The translations under genes were made by a program, and so were the position numbers. From Providencia rettgeri (GTDB lineage Bacteria > Pseudomonadota > Gammaproteobacteria > Enterobacterales > Enterobacteriaceae), in NCBI RefSeq assembly GCF_041075285.1, contig NZ_CP163512.1, forward strand, positions 62,001-126,000: a stretch of DNA of 64,000 nt, in the 5' to 3' direction. Within the stretch, counting starts at the first letter, position 1, and each line of letters opens with the position of its first letter. Below, one piece after another: positions 20,322-30,696 of the stretch. Under the pieces are notes generated by a model. It did not search any database. It was not told the origin of the DNA and saw nothing but the letters and a program-made list of their open reading frames with translations.

Positions 20322-20804
20322 GCAATTAACGCTTTTAAATAATGGTTTTATGTATGAATTAAGATGGGAGACCTTGAAATTCACATTTAAACCCTAATGA
20401 TATCTGTAGATTTCAACTAGCATGTATTGAGTTTTGCTTGTAATTTGAACTAGTTTAGAAAGCAAGCATCATAGAGAAACGAATTTAGTCAAAAGAGTTA
20501 TTTCGTCACCTTTGAAAATCAGTTATGGTTTTCTCATGGGATATACCGTGTAAGTAAACAGACTTGTGTTAAACTTATTCAAAGAGCGCTTCGTTGACTT
20601 TAGCACAATTTGTTGCATTTTCTTCTTATTTCATCAGTAATCAGTCCAAAATAGGCTAAAATAGAGGAATAAGAGGGGCGCGAAATTGTGTAAATGCAGG
20701 TCTTTTTAAATAGGTTATTTTGTAGCATACCCTTTGCTCAATATGCTAGTTAGCAGATAGCAATTTAGGCGCAAGCACCAGAAAGTTTTTAATAGGAGAT
20801 TTCG
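20322..20804 (+). promoter_or_regulatory. clpP upstream region with candidate sigma-32 promoter
   Basis: No gene in this spacer. CTTGAAA at 20373-20379 and CCCTAATG at 20392-20399, 13 bp apart counting from CTTGAA, resemble a heat-shock sigma-32 promoter, although the -10 deviates from CCCCAT and lies about 400 bp from clpP. TAGGAG shortly before 20805 serves as the clpP ribosome binding site. Confidence 0.4.
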
Positions 20805-21425
20805 ATGTCATATTTTGGCGGTCAGGAACAGTTAGCATCCCAAATGGCTCTTGTGCCAATGGTCATTGAGCAAACCTCTCGAGGTGAGCGCTCATATGAT
20901 ATTTATTCACGTTTATTAAAAGAGCGTATTATCTTCCTGACGGGTCAAGTGGAAGACCACATGGCGAATTTAATTGTCGCTCAAATGTTATTCCTCGAAG
21001 CGGAAAACCCTGAAAAAGATATCCAATTGTACATTAATTCACCTGGTGGTGTGATTACGGCGGGTATGTCTATCTATGATACCATGCAATTTATTAAGCC
21101 TGACGTTAGCACTATTTGTATGGGGCAAGCCTGTTCTATGGGGGCTTTTTTATTGGCAGCGGGTACGAAAGGTAAACGCTTCTGCTTACCAAATTCCCGT
21201 GTCATGATCCACCAACCTTTAGGTGGATATCAAGGTCAAGCGACGGATATTGAAATCCATGCGCAAGAAATTTTAAAAGTGAAAACACGCATGAATGAAC
21301 TCATGGCTCACCATACTGGCAAGTCCATTGAAGAAATTAGCCGTGACACTGAGCGCGACCGTTTCTTGTCTGCAAATGAAGCACAAGAGTACGGTTTAGT
21401 CGACCAAATTTATAGTAGCCGTTAG
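20805..21425 (+). CDS. clpP: ATP-dependent Clp protease proteolytic subunit
   Basis: Serine peptidase that forms the double heptameric chamber used by ClpX and ClpA. It has 206 residues. The catalytic serine is residue 111 in [11 protein letters not shown] and the histidine is residue 136 in MIHQPLGG, matching E. coli numbering, with the aspartate in DTERDRF completing the triad. The N-terminal residues ahead of ALVPMVIEQ are the self-cleaved propeptide. clpX follows 117 bp downstream in the same direction. Confidence 0.98.
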   Translation: MSYFGGQEQLASQMALVPMVIEQTSRGERSYDIYSRLLKERIIFLTGQVEDHMANLIVAQMLFLEAENPEKDIQLYINSPGGVITAGMSIYDTMQFIKPDVSTICMGQACSMGAFLLAAGTKGKRFCLPNSRVMIHQPLGGYQGQATDIEIHAQEILKVKTRMNELMAHHTGKSIEEISRDTERDRFLSANEAQEYGLVDQIYSSR

Positions 21426-21542
21426 TGGGTTAACTTTTGGTATAATTAATTCATACCATAAATTATTTTAAGAAAACCGTTGGTTTGTTTTTGGTGTTAA
21501 TCAAACAAAACAAAGCAATATGAATAATAGTGAGGTCAACTG

Positions 21543-22820
21543 ATGACAGAAAAACGCAAAGAGGGGACAGGTAAACTGCTTTACTGTTCTTTCTGCGGAA
21601 AAAGTCAGCACGAAGTACGTAAGCTGATTGCCGGTCCGTCAGTCTATATCTGTGATGAATGCGTAGACTTATGTCTCGATATCATCCGTGAAGAAATTAA
21701 AGAACTTGCGCCACATCGTGAGCGCAGTGAACTGCCTACACCACACGAAATTAGGCAACATCTTGATGATTATGTCATTGGCCAAGAAAAAGCGAAGAAA
21801 GTCTTGGCAGTGGCCGTTTATAACCATTACAAGCGGTTGCGTAATGGCGACAAAACCAATGATGGTGTTGAATTAGGTAAAAGTAATATCCTGTTAATCG
21901 GGCCTACTGGTAGTGGTAAAACCCTACTGGCTGAGACCTTAGCACGCTATTTGGATGTGCCATTTACCATGGCGGATGCCACTACGCTCACCGAAGCCGG
22001 TTACGTAGGGGAAGACGTTGAAAATATCATCCAAAAATTACTGCAAAAATGTGATTATGATGTAGAAAAAGCGCAGCGCGGTATCGTGTATATCGATGAA
22101 ATTGATAAAATTTCACGTAAGTCCGATAACCCATCTATTACTCGTGACGTTTCGGGTGAAGGTGTGCAGCAAGCACTTTTGAAGCTTATCGAAGGTACGG
22201 TTGCAGCGGTTCCCCCACAAGGTGGACGTAAGCATCCACAGCAAGAATTTTTACAGGTTGATACCTCGAAAATTCTGTTTATTTGTGGCGGTGCATTTGC
22301 AGGCTTAGATAAAGTAATCGGTCAGCGTTTAAATACCCGCTCAGGTATCGGTTTTGCTGCTGAAGTGAAAGGCGAGTCAGACAAAGCAACTGAAGGTGAG
22401 TTATTAACTCAAGCTGAGCCAGAAGATCTAATTAAGTTCGGGTTAATTCCAGAATTTATTGGTCGTTTGCCCGTCGTTGCTACGTTAACTGAGTTGAGCG
22501 AAGAAGCGCTGATCCAAATTTTACAAGAGCCAAAAAACGCATTAACTAAACAATACCAAGCGCTGTTTAGTCTCGAAGGTACTGAACTTGAGTTCCGGGA
22601 AGAAGCGTTAAAGGCGATTGCCAAAAAAGCAATGGCACGTAAAACGGGGGCGCGTGGTTTACGTTCAATTGTTGAAGCTGCGTTATTAAATACTATGTAT
22701 GATCTCCCTTCAATGACGGATGTGGAAAAAGTTGTCGTTGATGAAAATGTGATTAATGAACAATCAGAGCCTTTATTGATCTACAGCAAGCCAGATGCTC
22801 AAGCTTCAGGCGATAACTAA
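21543..22820 (+). CDS. clpX: ATP-dependent Clp protease ATP-binding subunit ClpX
   Basis: AAA+ unfoldase that feeds substrates to ClpP, including ssrA-tagged proteins and RpoS. The N-terminal zinc-binding domain shows CSFCGK and CDECVDLC; Walker A is GPTGSGKT near residue 119 and Walker B is YIDEIDKI. The ClpP-docking loop motif IGF is present in [10 protein letters not shown]. The 425 residues match E. coli (424). It is followed by its own terminator and the lon promoter. Confidence 0.98.
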   Translation: MTEKRKEGTGKLLYCSFCGKSQHEVRKLIAGPSVYICDECVDLCLDIIREEIKELAPHRERSELPTPHEIRQHLDDYVIGQEKAKKVLAVAVYNHYKRLRNGDKTNDGVELGKSNILLIGPTGSGKTLLAETLARYLDVPFTMADATTLTEAGYVGEDVENIIQKLLQKCDYDVEKAQRGIVYIDEIDKISRKSDNPSITRDVSGEGVQQALLKLIEGTVAAVPPQGGRKHPQQEFLQVDTSKILFICGGAFAGLDKVIGQRLNTRSGIGFAAEVKGESDKATEGELLTQAEPEDLIKFGLIPEFIGRLPVVATLTELSEEALIQILQEPKNALTKQYQALFSLEGTELEFREEALKAIAKKAMARKTGARGLRSIVEAALLNTMYDLPSMTDVEKVVVDENVINEQSEPLLIYSKPDAQASGDN

Positions 22821-22853
22821 TCTTCAAGAACGCGTTCAATAAATAATCAAACG

Positions 22854-22882
22854 AAATGAGGGATATCCCTCATTTTGTTTTT
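22854..22882 (+). terminator. Rho-independent terminator of clpX
   Basis: AAATGAGGG, loop ATAT, CCCTCATTT followed by TGTTTTTT. Confidence 0.85.
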
Positions 22883-22898
22883 TATGTTCAACTAACCA

Positions 22899-22926
22899 TT
22901 GAATGCTAAAATCTTGTCCCCATATA
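22899..22926 (+). promoter_or_regulatory. Sigma-32 heat-shock promoter of lon
   Basis: TTGAATG at 22899 and CCCCATATA at 22918 with 13 bp between TTGAAT and CCCCAT. This is nearly identical to the known E. coli lon heat-shock promoter and lies about 95 bp upstream of the lon start. Confidence 0.8.
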
Positions 22927-23022
22927 GTTTATATTCTGAGGTGTGGTTTCCTTATTTTGAGAAAAATTTCAAGAGAGACTGAAACCCTTAAACTAGCGTG
23001 AGCTAAACTAAGAGAGAGCTTT

Positions 23023-25458
23023 ATGAATCCAGAGCGTTCCGAACGCATTGAAATACCAGTATTGCCTCTGCGTGATGTAGTGGTATACCCACATATGGTG
23101 ATCCCACTGTTTGTTGGACGTGAAAAATCCATTCACAGTCTGGAAGCAGCGATGGATCATGACAAGCAAGTAATGCTGGTTGCGCAAAAAGAAGCCTCGA
23201 CTGATGAGCCAGGGGTAAATGATTTATTTGCTGTTGGTACGGTTGCGTCGGTTATTCAGATGCTGAAACTACCCGATGGTACTGTAAAAGTCTTAGTTGA
23301 AGGTTTAAGACGTGCGCGTATTACTAGCCTGACTGACAATGGCGAGTTTTTCCTCGCACAAGCTGAATATTTAGTTGCAGAACAAGACAAGCACGCTGAA
23401 GGTGCCGTTTATGACGAAACTACAGCGGGGGCTCCATCATCACTCCTTGATGAGAAAGAAAATGAAGTGCTATATCGCACAATTGTGAGCCAGTTTGAAA
23501 GCTATATTAAGCTCAATAAAAAAATTCCACCGGAAGTGCTGACTGCATTGCACTCCATAGAGCAAGACCAGCTCGATAAACTTGCTGATACCATTGCATC
23601 ACATATGCCGCTGAAATTAGCGGATAAACAGCGCGTTCTTGAAATGGCAAATATTGCTGAGCGTGTTGAGTTCCTGATGGCGATGATGGAAGCAGAAACT
23701 GAACTGCTGCAAGTCGAAAAACGCATCCGTAATCGTGTTAAAAAACAGATGGAAAAAAGCCAGCGTGAATACTATTTGAATGAGCAAATGAAAGCCATTC
23801 AGAAAGAGCTGGGTGAAATGGATGATGCGCCAGATGAATATGAATCGCTGAAACGTAAAATCGAAGAAGCGAAAATGCCTAAAGAGGCACAAGAAAAAGC
23901 AGAAGCAGAGTTGCAGAAGCTGAAAATGATGTCTCCGATGTCGGCAGAAGCCACAGTTGTCCGTAGCTATATCGACTGGATGGTACAAGTACCATGGCGT
24001 GCGCGTAGCAAAGTCAAAAAAGATTTAGTGAAAGCACAAGAAGTGTTAGATACCGACCATTATGGTCTTGAGCGTGTAAAAGACCGTATTCTTGAGTATC
24101 TAGCCGTGCAAAGTCGGGTAAGCAAAATTAAAGGGCCAATTCTGTGTTTAGTCGGGCCTCCAGGGGTTGGTAAAACGTCACTGGGTCAATCTATTGCAAA
24201 GGCAACAGGTCGTCAATATACCCGAATGGCGTTAGGTGGCGTGCGTGACGAAGCGGAAATCCGTGGTCACCGTCGTACCTATATTGGGTCAATGCCGGGC
24301 AAACTTATTCAGAAAATGGCAAAGGTTGGCGTGAAAAACCCGCTATTCCTGCTCGATGAGATAGACAAAATGTCTTCGGATATGCGTGGTGACCCTGCAT
24401 CAGCGTTATTAGAAGTGCTTGACCCAGAACAAAACATCGCGTTTAACGACCACTATTTAGAAGTGGATTACGACTTGTCTGATGTTATGTTTGTTGCTAC
24501 GTCAAACTCGATGAATATCCCTGCGCCATTATTAGATCGTATGGAGGTCATCCGTTTATCAGGCTATACCGAAGACGAAAAACTGAATATTGCTAAAAAA
24601 CACTTATTATCGAAACAAATTGAACGTAATGCCTTGAAAAAAGGTGAGTTAACTATCGATGATAGCGCATTAATGAGCATTATTCGCTACTACACTCGTG
24701 AAGCGGGTGTACGTGGCTTAGAGCGTGAAATTTCGAAATTGTGCCGTAAAGCCGTTAAGGCGTTGTTACTGGATAAGAAACTCAAGCACATCGAAATCAA
24801 TGCAGATAACTTAAAAGATTATCTCGGCGTTCGTCGTTTTGACTACGGCCAAGCAGATACAGAAAACCGTGTAGGCCAAGTGACGGGCTTAGCATGGACT
24901 GAAGTTGGTGGAGATTTATTGACCATCGAAACTGCGTGTGTACCGGGTAAAGGTAAGCTTACTTACACGGGGTCTTTAGGCGAAGTGATGCAAGAGTCAA
25001 TCCAAACGGCATTAACCGTGGTGAGAGCGCGTGCTGAAAAACTGGGTATTAACAGCGATTTTTATGAAAAACGCGATATCCACGTTCACGTACCGGAAGG
25101 TGCTACACCGAAAGATGGCCCAAGTGCAGGTATTGCGATGTCAACAGCGCTGGTTTCTTGCTTAACGGGTAATCCAGTTCGTGCAGACGTGGCAATGACA
25201 GGTGAAATCACATTAAGAGGGTTGGTTTTCCCAATTGGTGGATTAAAGGAAAAATTATTAGCGGCGCATCGCGGCGGAATAAAAACCGTTTTAATCCCTA
25301 AAGAAAACGAACGTGATTTAGAAGAAATTCCTCAAAATGTGATCGCTGATTTAGAAATTCACCCAGTGAAAACCATTGAAGAAGTACTCTCTTTAGCTTT
25401 AGTTAATCCGCCTTTTGGGGCTGAGATTGTTAAAAAGAAAGCCAAAAGAGTGAGCTGA
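23023..25458 (+). CDS. lon: ATP-dependent protease Lon (La)
   Basis: Homohexameric AAA+ serine protease degrading damaged and regulatory proteins. Order: LAN substrate-binding domain starting [17 protein letters not shown], a coiled-coil stretch around residues 230-300, AAA+ module with GPPGVGKT and FLLDEIDKM, then the protease domain with the catalytic serine in PKDGPSAG and lysine in [10 protein letters not shown]. At 811 residues it is longer than E. coli Lon (784), with extra residues in the N-domain ([17 protein letters not shown] region) and a basic C-terminal tail. A sigma-32 promoter precedes it and a strong terminator follows. Confidence 0.98.
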   Translation: MNPERSERIEIPVLPLRDVVVYPHMVIPLFVGREKSIHSLEAAMDHDKQVMLVAQKEASTDEPGVNDLFAVGTVASVIQMLKLPDGTVKVLVEGLRRARITSLTDNGEFFLAQAEYLVAEQDKHAEGAVYDETTAGAPSSLLDEKENEVLYRTIVSQFESYIKLNKKIPPEVLTALHSIEQDQLDKLADTIASHMPLKLADKQRVLEMANIAERVEFLMAMMEAETELLQVEKRIRNRVKKQMEKSQREYYLNEQMKAIQKELGEMDDAPDEYESLKRKIEEAKMPKEAQEKAEAELQKLKMMSPMSAEATVVRSYIDWMVQVPWRARSKVKKDLVKAQEVLDTDHYGLERVKDRILEYLAVQSRVSKIKGPILCLVGPPGVGKTSLGQSIAKATGRQYTRMALGGVRDEAEIRGHRRTYIGSMPGKLIQKMAKVGVKNPLFLLDEIDKMSSDMRGDPASALLEVLDPEQNIAFNDHYLEVDYDLSDVMFVATSNSMNIPAPLLDRMEVIRLSGYTEDEKLNIAKKHLLSKQIERNALKKGELTIDDSALMSIIRYYTREAGVRGLEREISKLCRKAVKALLLDKKLKHIEINADNLKDYLGVRRFDYGQADTENRVGQVTGLAWTEVGGDLLTIETACVPGKGKLTYTGSLGEVMQESIQTALTVVRARAEKLGINSDFYEKRDIHVHVPEGATPKDGPSAGIAMSTALVSCLTGNPVRADVAMTGEITLRGLVFPIGGLKEKLLAAHRGGIKTVLIPKENERDLEEIPQNVIADLEIHPVKTIEEVLSLALVNPPFGAEIVKKKAKRVS

Positions 25459-25480
25459 ATCAAGAAGTTTGTATAAAACT

Positions 25481-25520
25481 AAGGCTGACACCTAATTTAG
25501 GGCTTGTCAGCCTTTTTTTT
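25481..25520 (+). terminator. Rho-independent terminator of lon
   Basis: AAGGCTGACA and TGTCAGCCTT form a 10-bp stem followed by a run of T. Confidence 0.92.
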
Positions 25521-25691
25521 CATCGCTAATTTAGCGATGATTCTGATAATTGTTTGTATGCAATCTGTTCTCTTGCCATTGGTAATCAGGATTGATATAA
25601 CGGCTGAATCATTAATTAACTGTACGAATAAAAGCTAGCTGCTATAGTTAATTTGGTGATTTATAGTCCAACTAATATGGGGATGATAAGA

Positions 25692-25967
25692 GTGAATAAA
25701 GCTCAACTGATTGATCAAATCGCTTCTGATGCGAATATTTCTAAAGCTGCTGCAGGTCGTGTTGTTGACGCGTTCGTTGCTACTGTAACAAGTTCTTTAA
25801 GTAAAGGAGACGATGTTGCTCTAGTTGGCTTTGGTAATTTTACTGTTCGTGAGCGTGCAGCACGTACAGGCCGTAACCCACAAACGGGTAAAGAGATTAA
25901 AATTGCTGCGGCGAAAGTTCCAGCTTTCCGTCCAGGTAAGGGTCTTAAAGACGCTGTTAATAGCTAA
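25692..25967 (+). CDS. hupB: DNA-binding protein HU-beta
   Basis: Nucleoid-associated, DNA-bending histone-like protein that forms heterodimers with HU-alpha. GTG at 25692 is taken as the start because [10 protein letters not shown] is the family N-terminus and GGGGA lies 8 bp upstream; it gives 91 residues, one more than usual. The DNA-binding arm [12 protein letters not shown] near residues 58-69 is intact. A longer in-frame start at 25653 has no family support. The lon-hupB-ppiD order is as in E. coli. Confidence 0.97.
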   Translation: MNKAQLIDQIASDANISKAAAGRVVDAFVATVTSSLSKGDDVALVGFGNFTVRERAARTGRNPQTGKEIKIAAAKVPAFRPGKGLKDAVNS

Positions 25968-26045
25968 TTAAGTATTTTAGTTTGTCTTTCTTGCATTTTT
26001 GCGAAAACTCAAACTGACGGAATGTCTTTAATCAGCTAATATATG

Positions 26046-26076
26046 AGCGCGCCATGGAAATGGTGCGCTTTTTTTT
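26046..26076 (+). terminator. Rho-independent terminator of hupB
   Basis: AGCGCGCCA, loop TGGAAA, TGGTGCGCT followed by TTTTTTT. Confidence 0.92.
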
Positions 26077-26142
26077 CTTTCTGGGTTAAGATTAGCGTAT
26101 TATCAGGAAATTGAATTCAACAAAGCGGAGTTAAGCCTTTTT

Positions 26143-28014
26143 ATGATGGAAAATCTACGCACGAAGGCGAACAGTCCTTTTATTAAAATTTTGCTAGCGG
26201 TCATTATGCTGTCATTCGTGCTGACAGGCGTTATGATGGGCGGCTTAGGTGGTAATAGTGCCAACAAAGCAGCAGAAGTTAATGGACAGCCAATTAGTAG
26301 GGAGCAGTTACAGCAGGCTTTTCAGCAGGAACGCCAATCATTGCAAGAATACTTGGGCGATAAATTCTCTGAAGTTGCAAGCAATGAAGAAAGCATGAAT
26401 TTGCTGCGTCGCCAAGCGCTTGATAACTTGATTAACAACGAATTGATTAATCAATATGCTAATGAATTAAATCTCTCAGCGAGCGATAAACAGATTGAAC
26501 AAGCTATTTTTGCTATGCCAATCTTTCAAACTGATGGCCGCTTTGATGGCGATAAATATCGTGAAATCTTAAGCCGCTACAACATTAATGCGGATAGTTT
26601 TGCGGCACAGATCCGCCAAGATTTAACACGTGCTCAGTTAGGGAAATCCTTTACGGGTACGGACTTTGCGTTACCATCAGAAGTCAAAGCTTACGCCGAG
26701 TTGTTTATGCAAGAGCGCGCAATTCGTACCGCAACCTTATCTTTAGCTGATGTTCAAGCAAAACAGACTGTGTCGGAAGAAGAGCTGAAAGCGTATTACG
26801 ATGCCAACCAAAATAGCTTTATTTCACCGGAAAAAGTGCAAGTTAGCTATGTTGAAATGGATGCGGCATCCATGCCAGAAGCCACAGTTTCTGATGAAGA
26901 AGTGAAAACCTTTTACGAGCAAAACCTGAAAAACTACACTCAGGCAGAGCAAAAACAGTACAGTATGATCCAAGTGGCTTCTGAAAAAGAAGCAAACGAC
27001 ATCATTAATGAAATCAAAGCAGGTGCTGACTTTGCAACGCTAGCGACTGAAAAATCGACGGATAAATTCAGTGCAGGTAATAAAGGTCTAATTGGTTGGA
27101 TGGAAGCGGCTTCAACGCCGAGTGAAATCATCACGGCTAACTTAACTGAAAAAGGTCAACTTTCAGCGCCAGTTAAAGCACAGGGTAACTATGTTATTTT
27201 TCGTTTAGATGACATTAAACCTGAATCAACAAAACCGTTTGAACAAGTGTCTGAAAGCATTAAACAGAGTTTGCTTCAAGATAAAAATATCAAGCAGTTC
27301 TATGACTTACAACAGAAAGTCAGTGAAGCAGCAACGAGTGATATGGAATCACTGGTTTCAGTTGAGTCAGTTTCAGGTTTAAAATCAGTCACAACGGATT
27401 GGTTTGACCGTAATAATCCGCCAGCAGCACTGAACTTCCCTAAAGTTATCAATGAAATCTTTAGTGACCGTTTAGTTGATAAAAATGGGTCTAAAGGGAT
27501 TAACTCTGACGTGATTAACGTTGAGGGGGATCGTGCATTTGTTGTTCGTGTAACGGAATATAAACCTGAAAGCACTGAACCATTTGAAACAGTTAAACCC
27601 GAGATTGAAAAGTTAGTTAAACGCCAAAAAGCAGACGCAGAGCTAAAAGCAACAGCAGATAAGCTACTTGCTGAGCTAAAAGCAGGCAAAGGCGAAGCAG
27701 CACTCAATGCAGCGGGTATTAAATTTGCGGATGTACAAACAGTTTCTCGCTTAATGCCACAAACTGCGACGATCAATGCAGCAATGGAAATGGCTCAGCC
27801 TGTTGATGGAAAGCCAACATATTCTATTGCCCGTGATGAGTCTGATAACTATGTGGTTATTCAGTTGGATAAAGTCACTTTAGGTCAGCCAACTGAAGAT
27901 GAACTGAAGCAGTTATCTCGCGAATACCAAGGTGTAATGAGCTCAGCCGTGAATGAAGCGCTGATGCTTAACTTACGTGAAAACGCTAAAATTGAAGTCA
28001 TGAACCTTGAGTAA
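26143..28014 (+). CDS. ppiD: Periplasmic chaperone PpiD (membrane-anchored parvulin-like)
   Basis: Inner-membrane-anchored periplasmic folding factor that works near the Sec translocon. It has 623 residues with one signal anchor (about 15-36, FIKILLAVIMLSFVLTGVMM), a SurA-like N-domain, and a parvulin PPIase domain around residues 265-360 (YSMIQVASEKEA to VIFRLDDIKP), generally inactive in this family. GGAG precedes the ATG. An extended C-terminal domain follows. Matches E. coli PpiD in length and layout. Confidence 0.96.
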   Translation: MMENLRTKANSPFIKILLAVIMLSFVLTGVMMGGLGGNSANKAAEVNGQPISREQLQQAFQQERQSLQEYLGDKFSEVASNEESMNLLRRQALDNLINNELINQYANELNLSASDKQIEQAIFAMPIFQTDGRFDGDKYREILSRYNINADSFAAQIRQDLTRAQLGKSFTGTDFALPSEVKAYAELFMQERAIRTATLSLADVQAKQTVSEEELKAYYDANQNSFISPEKVQVSYVEMDAASMPEATVSDEEVKTFYEQNLKNYTQAEQKQYSMIQVASEKEANDIINEIKAGADFATLATEKSTDKFSAGNKGLIGWMEAASTPSEIITANLTEKGQLSAPVKAQGNYVIFRLDDIKPESTKPFEQVSESIKQSLLQDKNIKQFYDLQQKVSEAATSDMESLVSVESVSGLKSVTTDWFDRNNPPAALNFPKVINEIFSDRLVDKNGSKGINSDVINVEGDRAFVVRVTEYKPESTEPFETVKPEIEKLVKRQKADAELKATADKLLAELKAGKGEAALNAAGIKFADVQTVSRLMPQTATINAAMEMAQPVDGKPTYSIARDESDNYVVIQLDKVTLGQPTEDELKQLSREYQGVMSSAVNEALMLNLRENAKIEVMNLE

Positions 28015-28053
28015 TTGCGAGCAGCTTCGTAATTTAAGTTGCAAATATGTTAT

Positions 28054-28093
28054 CGAAAGGCCACCGCTGGGTGGCCTTTCGCATTTTTATTTT
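28054..28093 (+). terminator. Rho-independent terminator of ppiD
   Basis: CGAAAGGCCACC, loop GCTG, GGTGGCCTTTCG followed by CATTTTTATTTTT. Confidence 0.92.
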
Positions 28094-28158
28094 TCGTTAA
28101 ATGTTTCGATGATTTTTCTCTGGCACTGTAGTGTTTCTACATACAAAGGAGAAATTTT

Positions 28159-28527
28159 ATGTCATGGAAATCAATTGGTAAACGCGTTCTAGCCACAATG
28201 GTATGTTTATCGCTAGTGGGGGGATTTTCCCCTTTAATATGGGCGAAAAAAAATACAGCAGAAAAGCCGACGACTATCAATCAATCTACCGCGTCCACGG
28301 AAAACTCAAAAGTTATCGATCATAATCAATCAGATAAAATCAATATTAATCAAGCTTCTGCTGAAGAATTGGCTCAAAAACTCAATGGGATTGGTAAACA
28401 AAAAGCAAAAGCAATTGTTGAGTATCGGGAAAAATATGGTGCGTTTAATTCCATTGAAAATATTTTGGAAGTGCAGGGAATAGGTCCCGCGTTTTTAGAA
28501 AAAAATAAACATAAACTCATGCTTTAA
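28159..28527 (+). CDS. ybaV: ComEA-like helix-hairpin-helix protein YbaV
   Basis: Secreted small DNA-binding protein of the ComEA type; in naturally competent bacteria ComEA receives DNA in the periplasm, while in enterobacteria the role is unsettled. The 122 residues start with a signal peptide ending near PLIWAKK, then a low-complexity Ser/Thr linker, then two helix-hairpin-helix motifs (KININQASAEELAQKLNGIG and ILEVQGIGPAFLEKNK). AAGGAG lies 7 bp upstream of the ATG. Located between ppiD and fadM as in E. coli. Confidence 0.92.
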   Translation: MSWKSIGKRVLATMVCLSLVGGFSPLIWAKKNTAEKPTTINQSTASTENSKVIDHNQSDKININQASAEELAQKLNGIGKQKAKAIVEYREKYGAFNSIENILEVQGIGPAFLEKNKHKLML

Positions 28528-28708
28528 TGTCAGGGCTCCTCATTTAACACATTGGGGAGCCGCTATTACTGCGGTTGTTTATTGAGCGAATTTACGACTT
28601 TAGAGTAAATAATTTGAGAGCTAAGTCTTATTCGTGATATTTATTCAGCATATTTTCCGTACATTTGTTATTTTTATGTTATCAAGAAGCAAACTGGTCG
28701 GAGTAGTT

Positions 28709-29134
28709 ATGGCAACAAAGATTAAAGTTCATGGTTATCATATTGACGTATTTCAGCACGTGAATAATGCTCGCTACTTGGAGTTCTACGAAGCAGACCG
28801 CTGGGAGTGGATGAATAAACGTAATTTTATTAGCTGGGCGATACAAAGTAATTTAACCATGGCCGCAGTAAATATCAATGTTAACTATATTCAAGGGGTA
28901 TTACTGGGAGATGAGCTAACTGTTGTAACACGTATGGATAAAATTGGTTCTAAGAGCGCCGTATGTTATCAACAAATTATCCGTAATAAAGCAGGGCAAG
29001 CAGAAGTAGTATCTGATGCTTATGTCACATTCGTATTCATTGATAATCTCACCAATAAAGCGATTGTGATTGATGAAGAACTGCGTGAAAAACTGGAGTC
29101 ATTTAATTCGGTGGTTGATGATTTTATCCGTTAG
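28709..29134 (+). CDS. fadM: Long-chain acyl-CoA thioesterase III (FadM)
   Basis: Hotdog-fold thioesterase hydrolysing long-chain acyl-CoA intermediates of fatty acid breakdown (E. coli YbaW/FadM). The start at 28709 gives MATKIKVHGYHIDV with GGAG upstream and 141 residues; an upstream in-frame start at 28634 adds hydrophobic residues without counterpart. The 4-HBT motif HIDVFQHVNNARYLEFYE with its catalytic aspartate is intact. It is convergent with queC. Confidence 0.93.
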   Translation: MATKIKVHGYHIDVFQHVNNARYLEFYEADRWEWMNKRNFISWAIQSNLTMAAVNINVNYIQGVLLGDELTVVTRMDKIGSKSAVCYQQIIRNKAGQAEVVSDAYVTFVFIDNLTNKAIVIDEELREKLESFNSVVDDFIR

Positions 29135-29143
29135 CTAAATCGA

Positions 29144-29172
29144 GCCTACCTTATTTTGATTATTAGGTAGGC
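29144..29172. terminator. Shared hairpin between convergent fadM and queC
   Basis: GCCTACCT at 29144-29151 pairs with AGGTAGGC at 29165-29172 in the 54-bp gap between the two stop codons. Confidence 0.6.
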
Positions 29173-29188
29173 AAATATTGTGGTGATA

Positions 29189-29884
29189 TTAGTTAGCTTG
29201 TCGCTGTTTTAGTGAATGCATAATGGCCTCTTTTTGGCTTAGGTATTCGTTTAACCCTTTGCTTCTTAAATGGCAAGCCGCGCATTCGCCGCAGCCATCT
29301 CCTTGAATGCCATTATAGCAAGTCAGTGTTTGTTCTCTGATGGTATTTAAGTGACCATAACTGTCAGCAAGTGCCCATGTTTGGGCTTTGTTGAGCCACA
29401 TAAGGGGCGTTTCAAAACGAATAGTTTTGGCTATGCCAAGGTTGATGGCGTGATTAAGTGCTTTAATAAACTCATCTCGGCAATCAGGGTAACCGGAGAA
29501 ATCGGTTTCGCATACGCCAGTGATCACGGCTTCTGCTTGGACTTGGTAGGCATATATTGCAGCTAAAGTGAGAAATAGGATATTACGCCCAGGTACAAAG
29601 GTACTCGGCAAGCCGCTTGCTTCGCTTTCTTCGAAATCAGGGACCGGGATGTTGTCCCGCGTTAAACTACTCACAGCTAACTCATTGAGTAATGTGACAT
29701 CTAAAATTTTATGAGCTGCCGCACCTAGTGATGTACTTAATTTTTTTGCAACTTCAATTTCTTGACGATGCCGTTGTCCATAATCGAAAGTGACACAATG
29801 CACTTCATCATAATTTGCTAAGGCTTGGATCAAGCAAGTTGTTGAGTCTTGTCCGCCACTAAAGACGACAACAGCGCGTTTCAT
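29189..29884 (-). CDS. queC: 7-cyano-7-deazaguanine synthase
   Basis: Converts 7-carboxy-7-deazaguanine to preQ0 with ATP and ammonia, in queuosine tRNA modification. ATG at 29884 follows AAGGAGTGACT and begins [17 protein letters not shown] with the PP-loop SGGQDS. The zinc site is visible near the C-terminus as [15 protein letters not shown]. The 231 residues equal E. coli QueC; the longer frame to 29917 is not needed. Confidence 0.97.
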   Translation of the reverse strand: MKRAVVVFSGGQDSTTCLIQALANYDEVHCVTFDYGQRHRQEIEVAKKLSTSLGAAAHKILDVTLLNELAVSSLTRDNIPVPDFEESEASGLPSTFVPGRNILFLTLAAIYAYQVQAEAVITGVCETDFSGYPDCRDEFIKALNHAINLGIAKTIRFETPLMWLNKAQTWALADSYGHLNTIREQTLTCYNGIQGDGCGECAACHLRSKGLNEYLSQKEAIMHSLKQRQAN

Positions 29885-30160
29885 AGTCACTCCTTGGTGA
29901 AAATTCAGGTCATTCAAGAAAATACAGTTTTAGCTTCCTATGTTAGCGAGGTGATAACACGATTAACAGTCCTATCTTTATAAATTTGATCCAGTTAGTG
30001 TGCTATTTTGCTTATTATTTTTTTATTTGTATAAAATTATTCTATAATAAAGCGAATTGGTGACATTATTATTGTTTTTAAATGATGATTTTTTGCATAA
30101 TAGCGTTTTCAACATAAAAATATAACAAAAAGCATTTACACCTAAGCCAAGAGAGCCTTC

Positions 30161-30622
30161 ATGTTAGATAAAATAGACAAAAAGCTGCTTTGTTTATTGC
30201 AAAATGATAGTAGCTTATCACTGAACACACTCGCTGAAGCAGTCAATTTAACCTCTACACCTTGTTGGAAGCGGCTGAAACGTCTCGAAGATGAAGGGTA
30301 TATTCGCGGGCGAGTCACGCTACTTGATGGCGAAAAGCTTGGGTTAGGGCTTACCGTTATTGTGACAATAAAAACACAGCACCATAATAGTGAATGGTAT
30401 GAGCAGTTTGTGTCCTTTGTCAGTCAATTGCCTGAAGTACTCATGTTTTACCGTATGGCGGGGGAATATGATTATCTGATGCAAGTCGAAGTGCATGATA
30501 TGAAATCTTATGATCTTTTCTATAAAAAACTGGTTAATGGGGTTCATGGTTTAATTGATGTCACTTCAAGTTTTGCGATGGAAAAAATCAAATATACAAC
30601 GGAACTACCGATCCCTGACTAG
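30161..30622 (+). CDS. decR: Lrp/AsnC family regulator DecR-like
   Basis: Feast/famine-type regulator; in E. coli DecR (YbaO) senses cysteine and controls its detoxification. It has 153 residues: an N-terminal winged helix-turn-helix ([20 protein letters not shown]) and a C-terminal RAM ligand-binding domain ([20 protein letters not shown]). It lies directly upstream of mdlA in the same orientation, as in E. coli. The local target is not evident; the E. coli target cyuAP is not in this window. Confidence 0.9.
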   Translation: MLDKIDKKLLCLLQNDSSLSLNTLAEAVNLTSTPCWKRLKRLEDEGYIRGRVTLLDGEKLGLGLTVIVTIKTQHHNSEWYEQFVSFVSQLPEVLMFYRMAGEYDYLMQVEVHDMKSYDLFYKKLVNGVHGLIDVTSSFAMEKIKYTTELPIPD

Positions 30623-30696
30623 TCCATTGCTAGAGACGGCAATCTAAGGCAGCCAAAAGCATACAAATTCATTAACATTATTTAAGGCAGTAATAC

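Noticed and set aside
20400..20470. Third copy of the palindromic repeat
   Set aside because: TTTCAACTAG/CTAGTTTAGAAA gives only a weak, gapped inverted repeat lacking the CGAGYTGTAG hallmark.
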